The notes under the pieces: generated by a model
What the model was told of the DNA's origin: nothing
The model's input: the letters and a program-made list of their open reading frames with translations, nothing else
Databases searched by the model: none
Made by a program: the position numbers and the translations under genes
Shown here: piece after piece, positions 1 to 7,885 of the stretch
Numbering within the stretch: the stretch's first letter is position 1
Layout of the letters: every line of letters begins with the position of its first letter
Origin: Massilia sp. IC2-477
GTDB taxonomy: Bacteria > Pseudomonadota > Gammaproteobacteria > Burkholderiales > Burkholderiaceae_D
Direction of reading: 5' to 3'
Length of the DNA: 64,000 bases
NCBI RefSeq assembly: GCF_020707265.1
Contig: NZ_JAJFEQ010000009.1
Location: 1-64,000 of the forward strand

Positions 1-653
1 CAGCAGCAGCAGCAACAGCCACCGCCATCATTTTCCCGTCCAAAACCAGCAATGAGCGTGGATACTACCGGGCTGAGCGATGCAGATGGTGTTTGCGAAA
101 GTTGTCCCAACCGAGCAAATGAGACAGATATTTCAAACAGATGTGCACCAAGAACCTCATTGTTCTGCAATACGCTGTATATGGCCTCTCGCTGTTCGTC
201 ATCGATGTGCGCTGGAGAAGTCAAGTGTGCAAATAATTCTTGCGCATGCTCCATACTCATTTCCTTGCGGGGACGAAATGCTATCCCAGGTTCTAGCTTA
301 AGGAAATTGTTCAAGGGCGATGACCCTGAAGTAGAAGATAAAGTGATAGCGATAGGATAATCTGGAGCTTCCCAACCACAGCAGCAGCAAGCAGGAACCA
401 TCTGTTTGGATCGGTCGGTCGCCATTGCCCACTCGTTGTGTGCGTCAACTAGACGGTCATAAACTTTCCGACTTACAACTGGATGAGAACGTAGGTATGG
501 ATAAAACTGCTTCAGTGACGAGCCAGCTAGCAAAAGCTTATCTAAGTTAGAAAAATATGAAACAACGGTCTCTATTTTTTCGTCTTCGCTCATGCTTTGA
601 TCAAAACGAATTTTTGTCAAATCCGATCGAACCGCATATTCACTATTCCGCAT
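1..653 (-). CDS. Partial hypothetical protein with two poly-cysteine runs
   Basis: I do not recognise this protein. The reverse strand is open from an ATG at 653 to the window edge (217 codons, no stop), with a GAGAGGAG ribosome site just upstream. The product is AT-rich in codon use, unlike everything right of 1.3 kb. Residues 89-92 are CCCC, followed by GWEAPDYP. The last visible residues are NDGGG followed by five cysteines (213-217), encoded by a TGC repeat at 1-17; the C terminus lies outside the window. The middle is soluble and mildly acidic, with no membrane segment or obvious signal peptide. A Gly-rich stretch followed by a Cys run resembles cores of ribosomal peptide natural products or a metal-binding tail, but a leader of about 210 residues would be unusual and no maturation gene is visible. 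The reading frame is well supported; the function is unknown. Confidence 0.72.
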   Translation of the reverse strand, partial: MRNSEYAVRSDLTKIRFDQSMSEDEKIETVVSYFSNLDKLLLAGSSLKQFYPYLRSHPVVSRKVYDRLVDAHNEWAMATDRSKQMVPACCCCGWEAPDYPIAITLSSTSGSSPLNNFLKLEPGIAFRPRKEMSMEHAQELFAHLTSPAHIDDEQREAIYSVLQNNEVLGAHLFEISVSFARLGQLSQTPSASLSPVVSTLIAGFGRENDGGGCCCCC

Positions 654-1250
654 GCTAATCTCCTCTCTCAATGAAATTTAAGCAGCTAGAAAGCTATCTT
701 TTCCAACTTAATATCCCGCCGCTTGAAGGATCTCGCTCAATGCAGTGAAAGTAGCATGAAATTACGAAACAAACAACATGCTAGTTATCGTAAAAAAGGG
801 ACGAAACTAATGCATCGTTATCCCTTTAGGCTCAAACTGATCCAAAAATTGCGTTCTTGCCACATTTTGATTTCCTGAGAGAAAATATGCTTTTTTGATC
901 GGCCTCTGTCGTCCAGGCAGGGGACACACCAAAAATGAATGCATGATTAACATCCGATAACGTTCCTGTTTTGACTTGCCATTCTGTTGTGCGTACGCAA
1001 AGGTTTGAGACGTTGGCGGATCTGGGCACGAGCTTGCCTGTTAGGTCCGCTGCGTAAGCAGCCGTTAATGGTTGCCTCAACACCGTGAGTAGAGCTCACG
1101 ATAGGTGCTGCTTGCGGAGATAGAAGGTTTTCAAGCGGAAAGTGAAGTGGCTATGAACCCTTATAAGTAGTAGACGCAACCAATCGTAGAATGTCCAATA
1201 GGTGTAAAACTGTGGTTTTTAGCTAAGCTGTTGATATTGTTGAGTTAAAT
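654..1250. other. AT-rich intergenic stretch, no supportable gene
   Basis: This is about 600 bp of lower-GC DNA between the poly-Cys gene and the tRNA-Cys remnant. A reverse ORF of 83 codons (832-1083) has no convincing ribosome site or recognisable domain. I see no integrase, repeat or terminator here. It is probably the non-coding end of the island. Confidence 0.5.
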
Positions 1251-1255
1251 ACGCC

Positions 1256-1299
1256 CTGCAAAGCCGTCTAGACGGGTTCGACTCCCGTCCTCGCCTCCA
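1256..1299 (+). other. tRNA-Cys 3' half: island attachment-site remnant
   Basis: The sequence runs through a tRNA-Cys anticodon loop (CTGCAAA, anticodon GCA at 1258-1260), 3' anticodon stem, variable region, a T arm (ACGGG-TTCGACT-CCCGT), the acceptor strand CCTCGCC and TCCA, ending at 1299. The matching 5' half (which should begin GGCGAGG about 74 nt upstream) is absent, and the DNA to the left is AT-rich. Known biology: integrative elements recombine into tRNA 3' ends and leave a direct repeat of the 3' end at the distal junction. So the island lies to the left, and an intact tRNA-Cys is expected at its other end, outside the window. Not a functional tRNA here. Confidence 0.85.
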
Positions 1300-1311
1300 A
1301 ATTACATACGA

Positions 1312-1334
1312 ACGGGCCTCAATTTGAGGCCCGT
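1312..1334 (+). terminator. Rho-independent terminator after the tRNA-Cys remnant
   Basis: A 9-bp perfect stem (ACGGGCCTC / GAGGCCCGT) with a 5-nt AT loop is followed by TTTGTTTTGC. It is probably the original tRNA-Cys terminator, kept on the chromosomal side of the island junction. Confidence 0.85.
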
Positions 1335-1339
1335 TTTGT

Positions 1340-1627
1340 TTTGCAATTGAGATCGCCGGCGGATTTTATTTGCTTGTGCTCATCCCACTGTCAAAGACAT
1401 CGTTAACGGCCAAGCAGGCCGTTGCAACCCACGCACACAGGAATGGACTTGGTTCGCTGACCAGGATCCCGGTCCGGTAGGCGAGCGGGAAATCGAACCA
1501 CGCAGTATTCTGCAAGTCATGCGCGGGAATGACGAGTGGATCGAACCCGACCGCATCCTGCCGCCGCGTACGCCGAGACGGACACCGGTCGATCGCCGGC
1601 TCTACCTTTTGCGCAAACCATCCGGCG
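1340..1627. other. Intergenic, no supportable gene
   Basis: GC returns to the chromosomal level. A reverse ORF of 99 codons (1366-1665) begins inside the conserved promoter element described next, so its N terminus is an accident of that element; I see no ribosome site or known domain. It could be a gene remnant. Confidence 0.4.
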
Positions 1628-1687
1628 GAAAGGTACAAGTTAACCTCATTTTTGTGTAAAGCCACACGCCCGCCGGTTCCCTACGAT
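1628..1687 (+). promoter_or_regulatory. Conserved regulon element, copy 1, with -10
   Basis: The right half (CTCATTTTTGTGTAAAGCC) matches the other five copies closely; the left half (TACAAGTTAA) is the most diverged. A -10-like TACGAT (1682-1687) begins exactly 25 nt after the GTG. Drives the TonB receptor at 1866, leaving a leader of about 170 nt. Confidence 0.75.
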
Positions 1688-1865
1688 ATTTCCATTGCAA
1701 CGTTGGAGATCCCAACCGTCGGGCCTCGCACCCCCTTGGGAAGACTCGGCCCTGCATCAGGTTTCGCTTTGCGCATGCCGCATCCGGCAGCTGCGGCGGG
1801 ATCAAGTTGACCATGCCGCCATCCGGCGTGCCAGCGCAGAACCGATAAAACCACAAGGAGACAAT

Positions 1866-4712
1866 GTGAAACGATTCGAACGCGTCCTGCTTTGCGGCCT
1901 TGGACTATCGGCGGTCGCCGGTCCGGCCTGCGCGCAAAGCGACGCTGGAGTACCGGAAACCCCTGCTGAATTGAACGCAGCAGACCCGAAACCCGCGACC
2001 GTGACCGTCACCGGCTCGCGTGTCATCAAGAACGGCGACAGCAGCCCGTCGCCAGTGACCGTGATCCGCACAGACGAGCTGTTGACCGGCAAACCCGGCG
2101 CTACCCTGGCCGAGGCCCTGAATACGCTGCCGGTGTTCGCCGGCTCGCGCGGCTCCACCAGCAATCCAACCACTTCCGGCAGTGCGGCCGGCGGTAGCGG
2201 CTCAGCCAACCAGCTCAACCTGCGCAACATCGGCGCGACCCGCACCCTGGTCCTGATGGACGGCAAGCGCATTCCGCCGACCCTCTACAACGGCGTAGTC
2301 GACGTCGACCTGATCCCACAGCAGTTCGTTGAACGCGTCGACATCGTGACCGGCGGTGTGTCGGCGGTGTACGGCTCGGATGCCATGACCGGCGTCGTCA
2401 ACTATGTCATCGACCGCAAGTTCAACGGCATCAAGGCGGATGCCAGCTACGGCAAATCGGCGCAGGGCGACGCTGCCCGTTCCAACGCTAGTGTGGCCTG
2501 GGGCGGCAACGTCGCGCCCGACCTGCACCTGGAAGCGGGCGTGGAACTGCGCAAGGAAGACGGGATCGACCGCCGATCCGACCGGGCCTGGCTGAACCAG
2601 GTCGGCGTCACCGGCGCCGGTACCGCCGCCAATCCCTACATCCTGCAGACCGACCTGCGCCAGAAGACCTTCCCATTCGGCGGCCTGATCACCAGCGGTG
2701 CGCTGGCCGGCCGCACCTTCCGGGAAAACGGTGTGCTCAGTCCCTTCGCGGCCGGCACGCCAACCGGCACTGCGGCAATTGAGCTTGGCGGGGAGGGAGG
2801 CTATTGGGATTCGGGACTGCTGGCGCGCCTGGAAGGAACGCAGCTGTTCGGGCGCCTCGACTATGAAGCATCGGCGACGACGCGCGCCTATCTGCAAGTG
2901 TCTGGCAACCTCAAGACCAATACTAGCTTCGCCGAGACGAACCAGCTGAACAACGTACAGCTGCGCCGAACCAACGCCTTCCTTCCCGCGCAGTATGCGG
3001 CGCTGATCCCGGTCAGCCAGACGACATTCGGCTTCAGCAAATTCATGGGCGATATCCCGCGCATCCAAGCCGACTCGGATTCGAAGCAATGGGTGCTCAC
3101 GAGCGGACTGGAAGGCAAGGGCGGTGGACTGAACTGGAACCTCGATTACACCTATGGCAGATCCAGGCTTGACACGCGCCTGATGAATGCTCTCGACCGC
3201 CAGAAACTGGCGGCGGCGCTCGATGCAGTGAGCAGCGGCGGCCGTACCGTCTGCAACATCACGCTGACCAACCCGGGCCTGGCGGACGACTGCGTGCCGC
3301 TGAACGTGTTCGGGCCGAATGCTGCTTCCGCCGACGCCATCGGCTACGTGACCGACGATCTCCTGTACGATGCCACCACGACCATGCACGACATTGCGGG
3401 CCAGGTCGGCGGCAGTCCGTTTGCCACCTGGGCCGGCCCGGTGAACGCATCGCTGTCGGGCGAATGGCGCAAGCTGGGGTTCAAGTCGCACAGTGCGGCC
3501 CGCCCGACCGACCTGGTCAACTGCACCGGCCTCGCGCTGAACTGCGCCACCGGCACGCCGCGCACTGAATTCGTATTTGGCGAAAGCCCGCAAGGCGTCA
3601 GCCAGCGCGTCTGGGAAGTGGCGGGCGAGGTCGATGTGCCGCTTCTGAAGAACTCCCCCCTGGCGAGGAAACTGGATGCGAACGGGGCGGTCCGCTACAC
3701 CTCCTACGACACCAGCGGACATTACGTGACCTGGAAGGCGGGTCTGGACTGGAGCGTGCTGGAGACCCTGCGCCTGCGCGCCACCCGTTCGCGCGACATC
3801 CGGGCGCCCACACTGTACGACCTGTACGCGCCGACCTCGATGGTGCAGGTGCGCCCGACCGACCTGCTGACGGGGCTCAGCCCGACTGTGCCGCAGATCG
3901 ACGAGTCGAACGCGAACCTGACGGCTGAAATCGGGAACACGCTGACAGTCGGCGTGGTCTGGCAGCCCTTGCCCAAGCTGAGTTTCGCGGCAGACGCCTA
4001 TCGGATCAAGATCTCGGACGCTATCACCTCGGTTTCGGGCGCGACCGCGGCCTTCCAGGCCGCCTGCTACGCCAGCGGCGGCACCTCGCCTTACTGCGCC
4101 TTGCAGCGCCGCCCCAATGGCTTCGCCGACCGCTCCGCGGCCAACGCGGTGACCAACTGGTACAACCGCAGCGTCAACATCTCCGAAATCGAAACCTTCG
4201 GCCTGGACCTGGAAGCCAATTACGCGGGCAGGCTGTTCGAGCGCCCGATGTCGCTGCGCCTCCTGACGGCCTGGCAGCCGCACGTGTATTACCGGCAGCC
4301 CGGGCTTGCGACCAGCGACCAGGGCGGCGTCGCCTTCGGTCCGCTGGGCATGGCCGCCACGCCGGCGGTGCGCGTCTCCGGCTTCCTGCGCTTCCAGCCG
4401 CTGGCGGGATTCACGGTCGACGTCACGCAGCGCTGGCGCAGCGCGATGCAGCTGAGCGGCGACCCCAACGAAGTCTGGGTCAACAATCACCTGGCCTCGT
4501 TCGCCACCACGGGCCTGAACCTGGCCTACAGGCTCGACCTGGGAACGGGGGATGCGCAGCTGTTCTTCAACATCGAGAACCTGTTCGACGCCACGCCGCC
4601 GCTGGGAGCCTTCTCGGGCAACGGCACGCGGGCCGGGCTGCGTGACGGTTTCGCCCTCGGCGACGATCCGCGCGGGCGTAGCTTCGCAGTGGGGATCCGG
4701 TCAATGTTCTAG
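1866..4712 (+). CDS. TonB-dependent outer-membrane receptor
   Basis: A 948-residue outer-membrane gated channel that imports a substrate with energy from TonB/ExbBD. The start is GTG at 1866, supported by AAGGAG six bases upstream; the ATG at 1864 is followed at once by TGA in its own frame. An N-terminal signal peptide ends near ACAQ (about residue 24). The plug (about 40-165) carries LVLMDGKRIP and YGSDAMTGVVNYVIDRKF, typical of the SusC/oar-like and carbohydrate or aromatic receptor branch rather than siderophore receptors. The barrel ends in the expected C-terminal Phe (GIRSMF). No Fur box precedes it; instead it has copy 1 of the conserved regulon element. I therefore infer that it imports the substrate of the catabolic operon at 22-31 kb. 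Substrate not determined. Confidence 0.93.
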   Translation: MKRFERVLLCGLGLSAVAGPACAQSDAGVPETPAELNAADPKPATVTVTGSRVIKNGDSSPSPVTVIRTDELLTGKPGATLAEALNTLPVFAGSRGSTSNPTTSGSAAGGSGSANQLNLRNIGATRTLVLMDGKRIPPTLYNGVVDVDLIPQQFVERVDIVTGGVSAVYGSDAMTGVVNYVIDRKFNGIKADASYGKSAQGDAARSNASVAWGGNVAPDLHLEAGVELRKEDGIDRRSDRAWLNQVGVTGAGTAANPYILQTDLRQKTFPFGGLITSGALAGRTFRENGVLSPFAAGTPTGTAAIELGGEGGYWDSGLLARLEGTQLFGRLDYEASATTRAYLQVSGNLKTNTSFAETNQLNNVQLRRTNAFLPAQYAALIPVSQTTFGFSKFMGDIPRIQADSDSKQWVLTSGLEGKGGGLNWNLDYTYGRSRLDTRLMNALDRQKLAAALDAVSSGGRTVCNITLTNPGLADDCVPLNVFGPNAASADAIGYVTDDLLYDATTTMHDIAGQVGGSPFATWAGPVNASLSGEWRKLGFKSHSAARPTDLVNCTGLALNCATGTPRTEFVFGESPQGVSQRVWEVAGEVDVPLLKNSPLARKLDANGAVRYTSYDTSGHYVTWKAGLDWSVLETLRLRATRSRDIRAPTLYDLYAPTSMVQVRPTDLLTGLSPTVPQIDESNANLTAEIGNTLTVGVVWQPLPKLSFAADAYRIKISDAITSVSGATAAFQAACYASGGTSPYCALQRRPNGFADRSAANAVTNWYNRSVNISEIETFGLDLEANYAGRLFERPMSLRLLTAWQPHVYYRQPGLATSDQGGVAFGPLGMAATPAVRVSGFLRFQPLAGFTVDVTQRWRSAMQLSGDPNEVWVNNHLASFATTGLNLAYRLDLGTGDAQLFFNIENLFDATPPLGAFSGNGTRAGLRDGFALGDDPRGRSFAVGIRSMF

Positions 4713-4718
4713 ACCCGA

Positions 4719-4750
4719 GGCGGGAGGACGGCATCCGCCTTCTTCCCGCC
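4719..4750. terminator. Possible hairpin terminator between convergent genes
   Basis: GGCGGGA pairs with TCCCGCC, and further pairing is possible inside. It lies between the stop of the TonB receptor and the stop of the reverse-strand iron operon. There is no T-run, so termination is uncertain. Confidence 0.45.
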
Positions 4751-4790
4751 CTGCCAGGACAGCCATGTTGCTGGCCATCGATGGCCGTTT

Positions 4791-5144
4791 TCACCGGATG
4801 AGCATAGCGAGCGTACCGGCTGCGGCGGCGCCAAGAGCACAGAGCCGCGCGGCCTGCAAGGCGCGCCGCGGCGCATACTGCAGCCCGAGCGTCAACACGA
4901 TCGCGCTGGCCGTCAGCAGGCCGCACCACAGGACCGGCCCAATGTGCCAGCCCATGGCGCATATGCAGGCCATGAAGGACAGCGCGAGCGCGAGCCACCC
5001 CGCCAGGGCGCAGCGCAGGCGATGGCGCGGGTCGGGCTCGGCGCCGCGTCCCACGATGTCGGCGTAGTGCCGGTCCATCGCGAAGCTCTTGGCCGCCAGG
5101 CCGCCATAGGCCAGCCCGGCACCCGTGAGAATCAGCAGGCTCAT
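4791..5144 (-). CDS. DUF3325 family membrane protein
   Basis: A 117-residue protein with three or four hydrophobic helices and a short N-terminal one (MSLLILTGAGLAYGGLAAKS). It is the last gene of a four-gene reverse-strand iron operon; its ATG overlaps the PepSY stop codon (ATGA), indicating translational coupling. Small proteins of this type habitually follow PepSY-TM and DUF3649 genes beside TonB siderophore receptors. The molecular role is unknown; a part in an inner-membrane ferric reductase complex is an inference from context. Confidence 0.8.
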   Translation of the reverse strand: MSLLILTGAGLAYGGLAAKSFAMDRHYADIVGRGAEPDPRHRLRCALAGWLALALSFMACICAMGWHIGPVLWCGLLTASAIVLTLGLQYAPRRALQAARLCALGAAAAGTLAMLIR

Positions 5145-6760
5145 TTCGCCGCCTCCATGGCGTTCTGCATCGGCGCGATGCGCGGCGCCCGCGCCGCGTG
5201 GACCTTCGGCCGCATCCACCAGGCCGCACAGCCCAGCAGTGCGCCGACCGCGCACAAGACCAGGTCGACGCCGGCCAGCGCGCGCAGGCCGGGCGTGAAC
5301 AAGCTGACGCCCAGGTGGGTGCCGGTCACCGCATTCAACAGCGGCACGCCTCCCAGCAGGACGGCGCCGAGCGCAAGCTGCAGTTGCCACATTCGGCGTG
5401 TGGGGCGCAGTTGCGCCAGCGCGGCGGCGCAGGCCCAGGCCGCGAAGAAGCAGTTGGCTTCCAGCGCGGCGCGGTTCTCCAGGCCGAGCGGCAACAGGCG
5501 GTTGCTCCAGAAATAGGCGCCGAGGGCGATCGGCAGGCCGGCGATGGTGCCGATGTTCAGCGCGTCGACCAGGCGCACCCCGAAGCCGGGTCGGCCGCCG
5601 CTGGCCAGCACCTTGGCACACTTCTGGCGTTCCTTCACGCCCCACAGCAGGGCGCCGGTGGCGACCATCGCGCAGCCCGCCAGGCCGCACAGGAAGAACA
5701 GCGCGCGCAGCAGCGGTTCGGCGAAGTGCGCCACGTGCAGGCCATAGAAGGCCCGGCGCATGGCCGAGACGCCGGACGGCTCGCCGCTCGCAGCGAGCAG
5801 CGCACCGCTTGCCCCGCTGAACGTGAGCGAGGGTTCAATGTTGGACAGCTGGGTGCCGGCTTGACGCACCAGCTGCACAGTGGCATTTAGGTCGTTCGGA
5901 TGATTCACGATGATGCGCGCGGGAGCCTGCCCCCATGCGCCCTGCGCCTGTGCCAGCATCGGCGCCAGATCCGCCAGCGGCGTGTGGACCTTCGCGGACT
6001 TGATGCGCTCGTTGTCGGGGAAGACCTCGGCGAACATCGTCTTCTGGTCGTCGCCGTACAGGGCCTTGGTGGGTGCCGGCATGTACATGAACATCAGGGT
6101 CACGATGCCGGTGTAGGTGATCATCAGGTGGAAGGGCAGGGCCAGCACGGCGGTGGCGTTGTGTCCGTCGAGCCAGGAGCGCTGCCCCTTCTTCGGGCGG
6201 AAGGTGAAGAAGTCTTTGAAGATGCGCTTGTGGGTGATCACGCCGCTGACGATCGCCACCAGCATGAACATCGCGCAGATGCCGACGATCCAGCGGCCCC
6301 AGATGGCCGGCATGTAGTAGAGGTCGAAGTGCATCCGGTACAGGAACTCGCCGCCCCGGGTGTCGCGTGGGCCCGCCACTTCCGCGCCGGTGGACGGGTC
6401 GAGCATGACGGCCTGCCTGCGAAAGGCGGCGCGACGCTCGGCCATGCTCATGCCCTTCTTCGGCGGGTTGGTCCAGTTGGCGTTGACCAGCGGGGTACGC
6501 CCGTCCGGCAGGTCGATGATCCAGCGCGTCGCCTTGGGGGCGCGTTCCTGCAGCACCGTCACCGCATGGGCGACGGCGACGGCTGGCGCCGCGGCCGGCC
6601 GGGCGGCGGCCCCGTGCAGCTCGGGCTTCATCCACAGCGAGATTTCGTCGCGGTAATAGGCCGAGGTCCCGCAGACGAAGATCAGGAGCAGTACCCAGCA
6701 TACCAGCAGGCCGGACCAGGTGTGCAGCCAGGCCATCGATTGGCGCAGTCCCTCCTTCAT
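5141..6760 (-). CDS. PepSY-associated transmembrane protein, probable siderophore/ferric reductase
   Basis: A 539-residue inner-membrane protein. The N-terminal helix (LHTWSGLLVCWVLLLIFVCG) and the later HxxF and helix pairs fit the PepSY_TM family (PiuB-like), which reduces or helps release iron from siderophores in the periplasm or at the inner membrane. The start is ATG at 6760, overlapping the stop of the DUF3649 gene by 4 bp; an upstream in-frame extension would run through that gene. Histidines inside predicted helices (LHTW; YGLHVAHFAEP) could bind haem as in related diaphorases, an inference. Expected to be repressed by Fur from the box at 7829-7859. Confidence 0.88.
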   Translation of the reverse strand: MKEGLRQSMAWLHTWSGLLVCWVLLLIFVCGTSAYYRDEISLWMKPELHGAAARPAAAPAVAVAHAVTVLQERAPKATRWIIDLPDGRTPLVNANWTNPPKKGMSMAERRAAFRRQAVMLDPSTGAEVAGPRDTRGGEFLYRMHFDLYYMPAIWGRWIVGICAMFMLVAIVSGVITHKRIFKDFFTFRPKKGQRSWLDGHNATAVLALPFHLMITYTGIVTLMFMYMPAPTKALYGDDQKTMFAEVFPDNERIKSAKVHTPLADLAPMLAQAQGAWGQAPARIIVNHPNDLNATVQLVRQAGTQLSNIEPSLTFSGASGALLAASGEPSGVSAMRRAFYGLHVAHFAEPLLRALFFLCGLAGCAMVATGALLWGVKERQKCAKVLASGGRPGFGVRLVDALNIGTIAGLPIALGAYFWSNRLLPLGLENRAALEANCFFAAWACAAALAQLRPTRRMWQLQLALGAVLLGGVPLLNAVTGTHLGVSLFTPGLRALAGVDLVLCAVGALLGCAAWWMRPKVHAARAPRIAPMQNAMEAAK

Positions 6761-7035
6761 GCCATCCTCCCGGCCAGCCAGAACGCGGCGGACAGCAATC
6801 CGACGCCGGCACAGGCGCGCCGAGCGCTGCTGGCAGCGAACACCCACATCACCACGCAGGGATAGACCATGAAGGCCAGCATCGTGGCCAGGGTGACGGC
6901 GTCGGCGCGGTGCAGCGGCAGCAGCCTGGCCAGCAGGTAGCTTCCGGTGCTGGAGAGCAGGTAGCCGCCGCCGATAGCGGCGAGTGCGCGTGCGGCCACG
7001 CCGCCGCGGTAGCGCCAGTGCAGGGTTGCGTTCAT
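6757..7035 (-). CDS. DUF3649 family membrane protein
   Basis: 92 residues with three hydrophobic segments (GGYLLSSTGSYLLARLL; LATMLAFMVYPCVVMWVFA; GLLSAAFWLAG). The size and the position between the DUF4198 and PepSY genes match DUF3649 proteins of iron-uptake loci. Start and stop overlap both neighbours by 4 bp. Possibly a subunit of the PepSY membrane complex; no catalytic motif is visible. Confidence 0.8.
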   Translation of the reverse strand: MNATLHWRYRGGVAARALAAIGGGYLLSSTGSYLLARLLPLHRADAVTLATMLAFMVYPCVVMWVFAASSARRACAGVGLLSAAFWLAGRMA

Positions 7036-7748
7036 GGCTTGCCGGCCGGGGTGACGGGACCGGCGGCCAGGGCCGGGGCGCCGTCCGGTTTATTGAAGGA
7101 CAGCGAAGTCACGAAGCTGGCCGTGTCGTAGCGCTCGCCTTTGCGCTCGCCCGGCTGGCGGTCGAGGTGGCGGGCTTCCAGCACGTAGGTCCCGCGCCAG
7201 GGCAGGGCGAAACGGACCAGACCTTGCTCGTCGGTGGTCTCCTCGCGCTTCCAGCCGTTCGGGATAACCGCGCTGACCTTCGCGTTCGGCAGCGGCCGGT
7301 CCTTGTAATAGACGCGGAACTGGCCCGGCTGGCCGGTGGGCACGATGTCAAAGTCCAGTACCGGCTGCTGCGCCGCCAGGCCAGACACCCAGCGCGCGGC
7401 CGGGGTCCACATGCCGCGCACGGTCTTGCCCTCATGGGTGCTGTCGAACATCGGCCAGGCCGCATCCTCTGCCACGATCGACTCTCCCGGCGCCGCCGTC
7501 CGCGCCAGCACGAAGCCCTGCGCCGTCTTGCGCAAGGCCAGCGCTTGCACCCCATCCCTGCCGACCAGGCGCGCAGCAGGCGTCACGAATTTGTCGAGCA
7601 GTCCGGGCGTGGTCTCACGCAGGTTGTCGCCGAACTCGCCGAAATGCAGCACGGCGGCGGTCCCTCCTTGTTCGATCCAGATCTGGTGTGCGCTCGCCGG
7701 GAGGCTGGATACGAGGGCGAGGAGGGTGGTAAGGAGCAGCTTCTTCAT
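7032..7748 (-). CDS. DUF4198-type periplasmic protein
   Basis: 238 residues with a signal peptide (MKKLLLTTLLALVSSLPASA) followed immediately by HQIWIEQ, the usual mature start of the CbiK/DUF4198 family, where the N-terminal His is a candidate metal ligand. The C-terminal half reads as an Ig-like fold (NAKVSAVIPNGWKREETTDE). First gene of the reverse-strand iron operon, divergent from the TonB siderophore receptor with the Fur box between them. Family members are periplasmic metal-handling accessories; the iron assignment here comes from context. Confidence 0.82.
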   Translation of the reverse strand: MKKLLLTTLLALVSSLPASAHQIWIEQGGTAAVLHFGEFGDNLRETTPGLLDKFVTPAARLVGRDGVQALALRKTAQGFVLARTAAPGESIVAEDAAWPMFDSTHEGKTVRGMWTPAARWVSGLAAQQPVLDFDIVPTGQPGQFRVYYKDRPLPNAKVSAVIPNGWKREETTDEQGLVRFALPWRGTYVLEARHLDRQPGERKGERYDTASFVTSLSFNKPDGAPALAAGPVTPAGKP

Positions 7749-7828
7749 ATAGTGCTTTCGTCTTTCGATAGTGGATGGCGATCGGTCGGATTTATTTTCA
7801 ACAATTTGGACATTGCAGCAATTCGTTA

Positions 7829-7859
7829 ATGAGAATTATAATGCGAATCATTCTCATTT
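7829..7859. promoter_or_regulatory. Fur box between divergent iron genes
   Basis: A long inverted repeat, AATGAGAAT ... ATTCTCATT, with internal ATAATGCGAATCATT, matches the classical Fur site. It lies 27 bp upstream of the siderophore receptor start and 80 bp upstream of the DUF4198 start, so it can repress both directions when iron is sufficient. Confidence 0.88.
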
Positions 7860-7885
7860 ACAAACAGCAAAAGAAGGAGCAGTCG

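Noticed and set aside
1..17. CAG repeat as a CRISPR or microsatellite feature
   Set aside because: It is in frame as consecutive Cys codons of an open reading frame; no spacers or repeats follow. No CRISPR array was seen anywhere in the window.
832..1083. 83-codon reverse ORF in the island
   Set aside because: No ribosome site, no recognisable motif, and poor coding character.
1256..1299. Functional tRNA-Cys or tmRNA 3' end
   Set aside because: The 5' half and D arm are missing, so it is not a complete tRNA. The GCA anticodon loop and U73-CCA favour tRNA-Cys over tmRNA.
1366..1665. 99-codon reverse ORF
   Set aside because: Its start lies inside the conserved promoter element, which yields similar LHKNE... 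translations at several other copies; at best a remnant.
2202..4490. 762-codon reverse ORF antisense to the TonB receptor
   Set aside because: Arg/Gly/His-rich low-complexity translation, no ribosome site, opposite a well-recognised receptor: a shadow of high-GC codon use.
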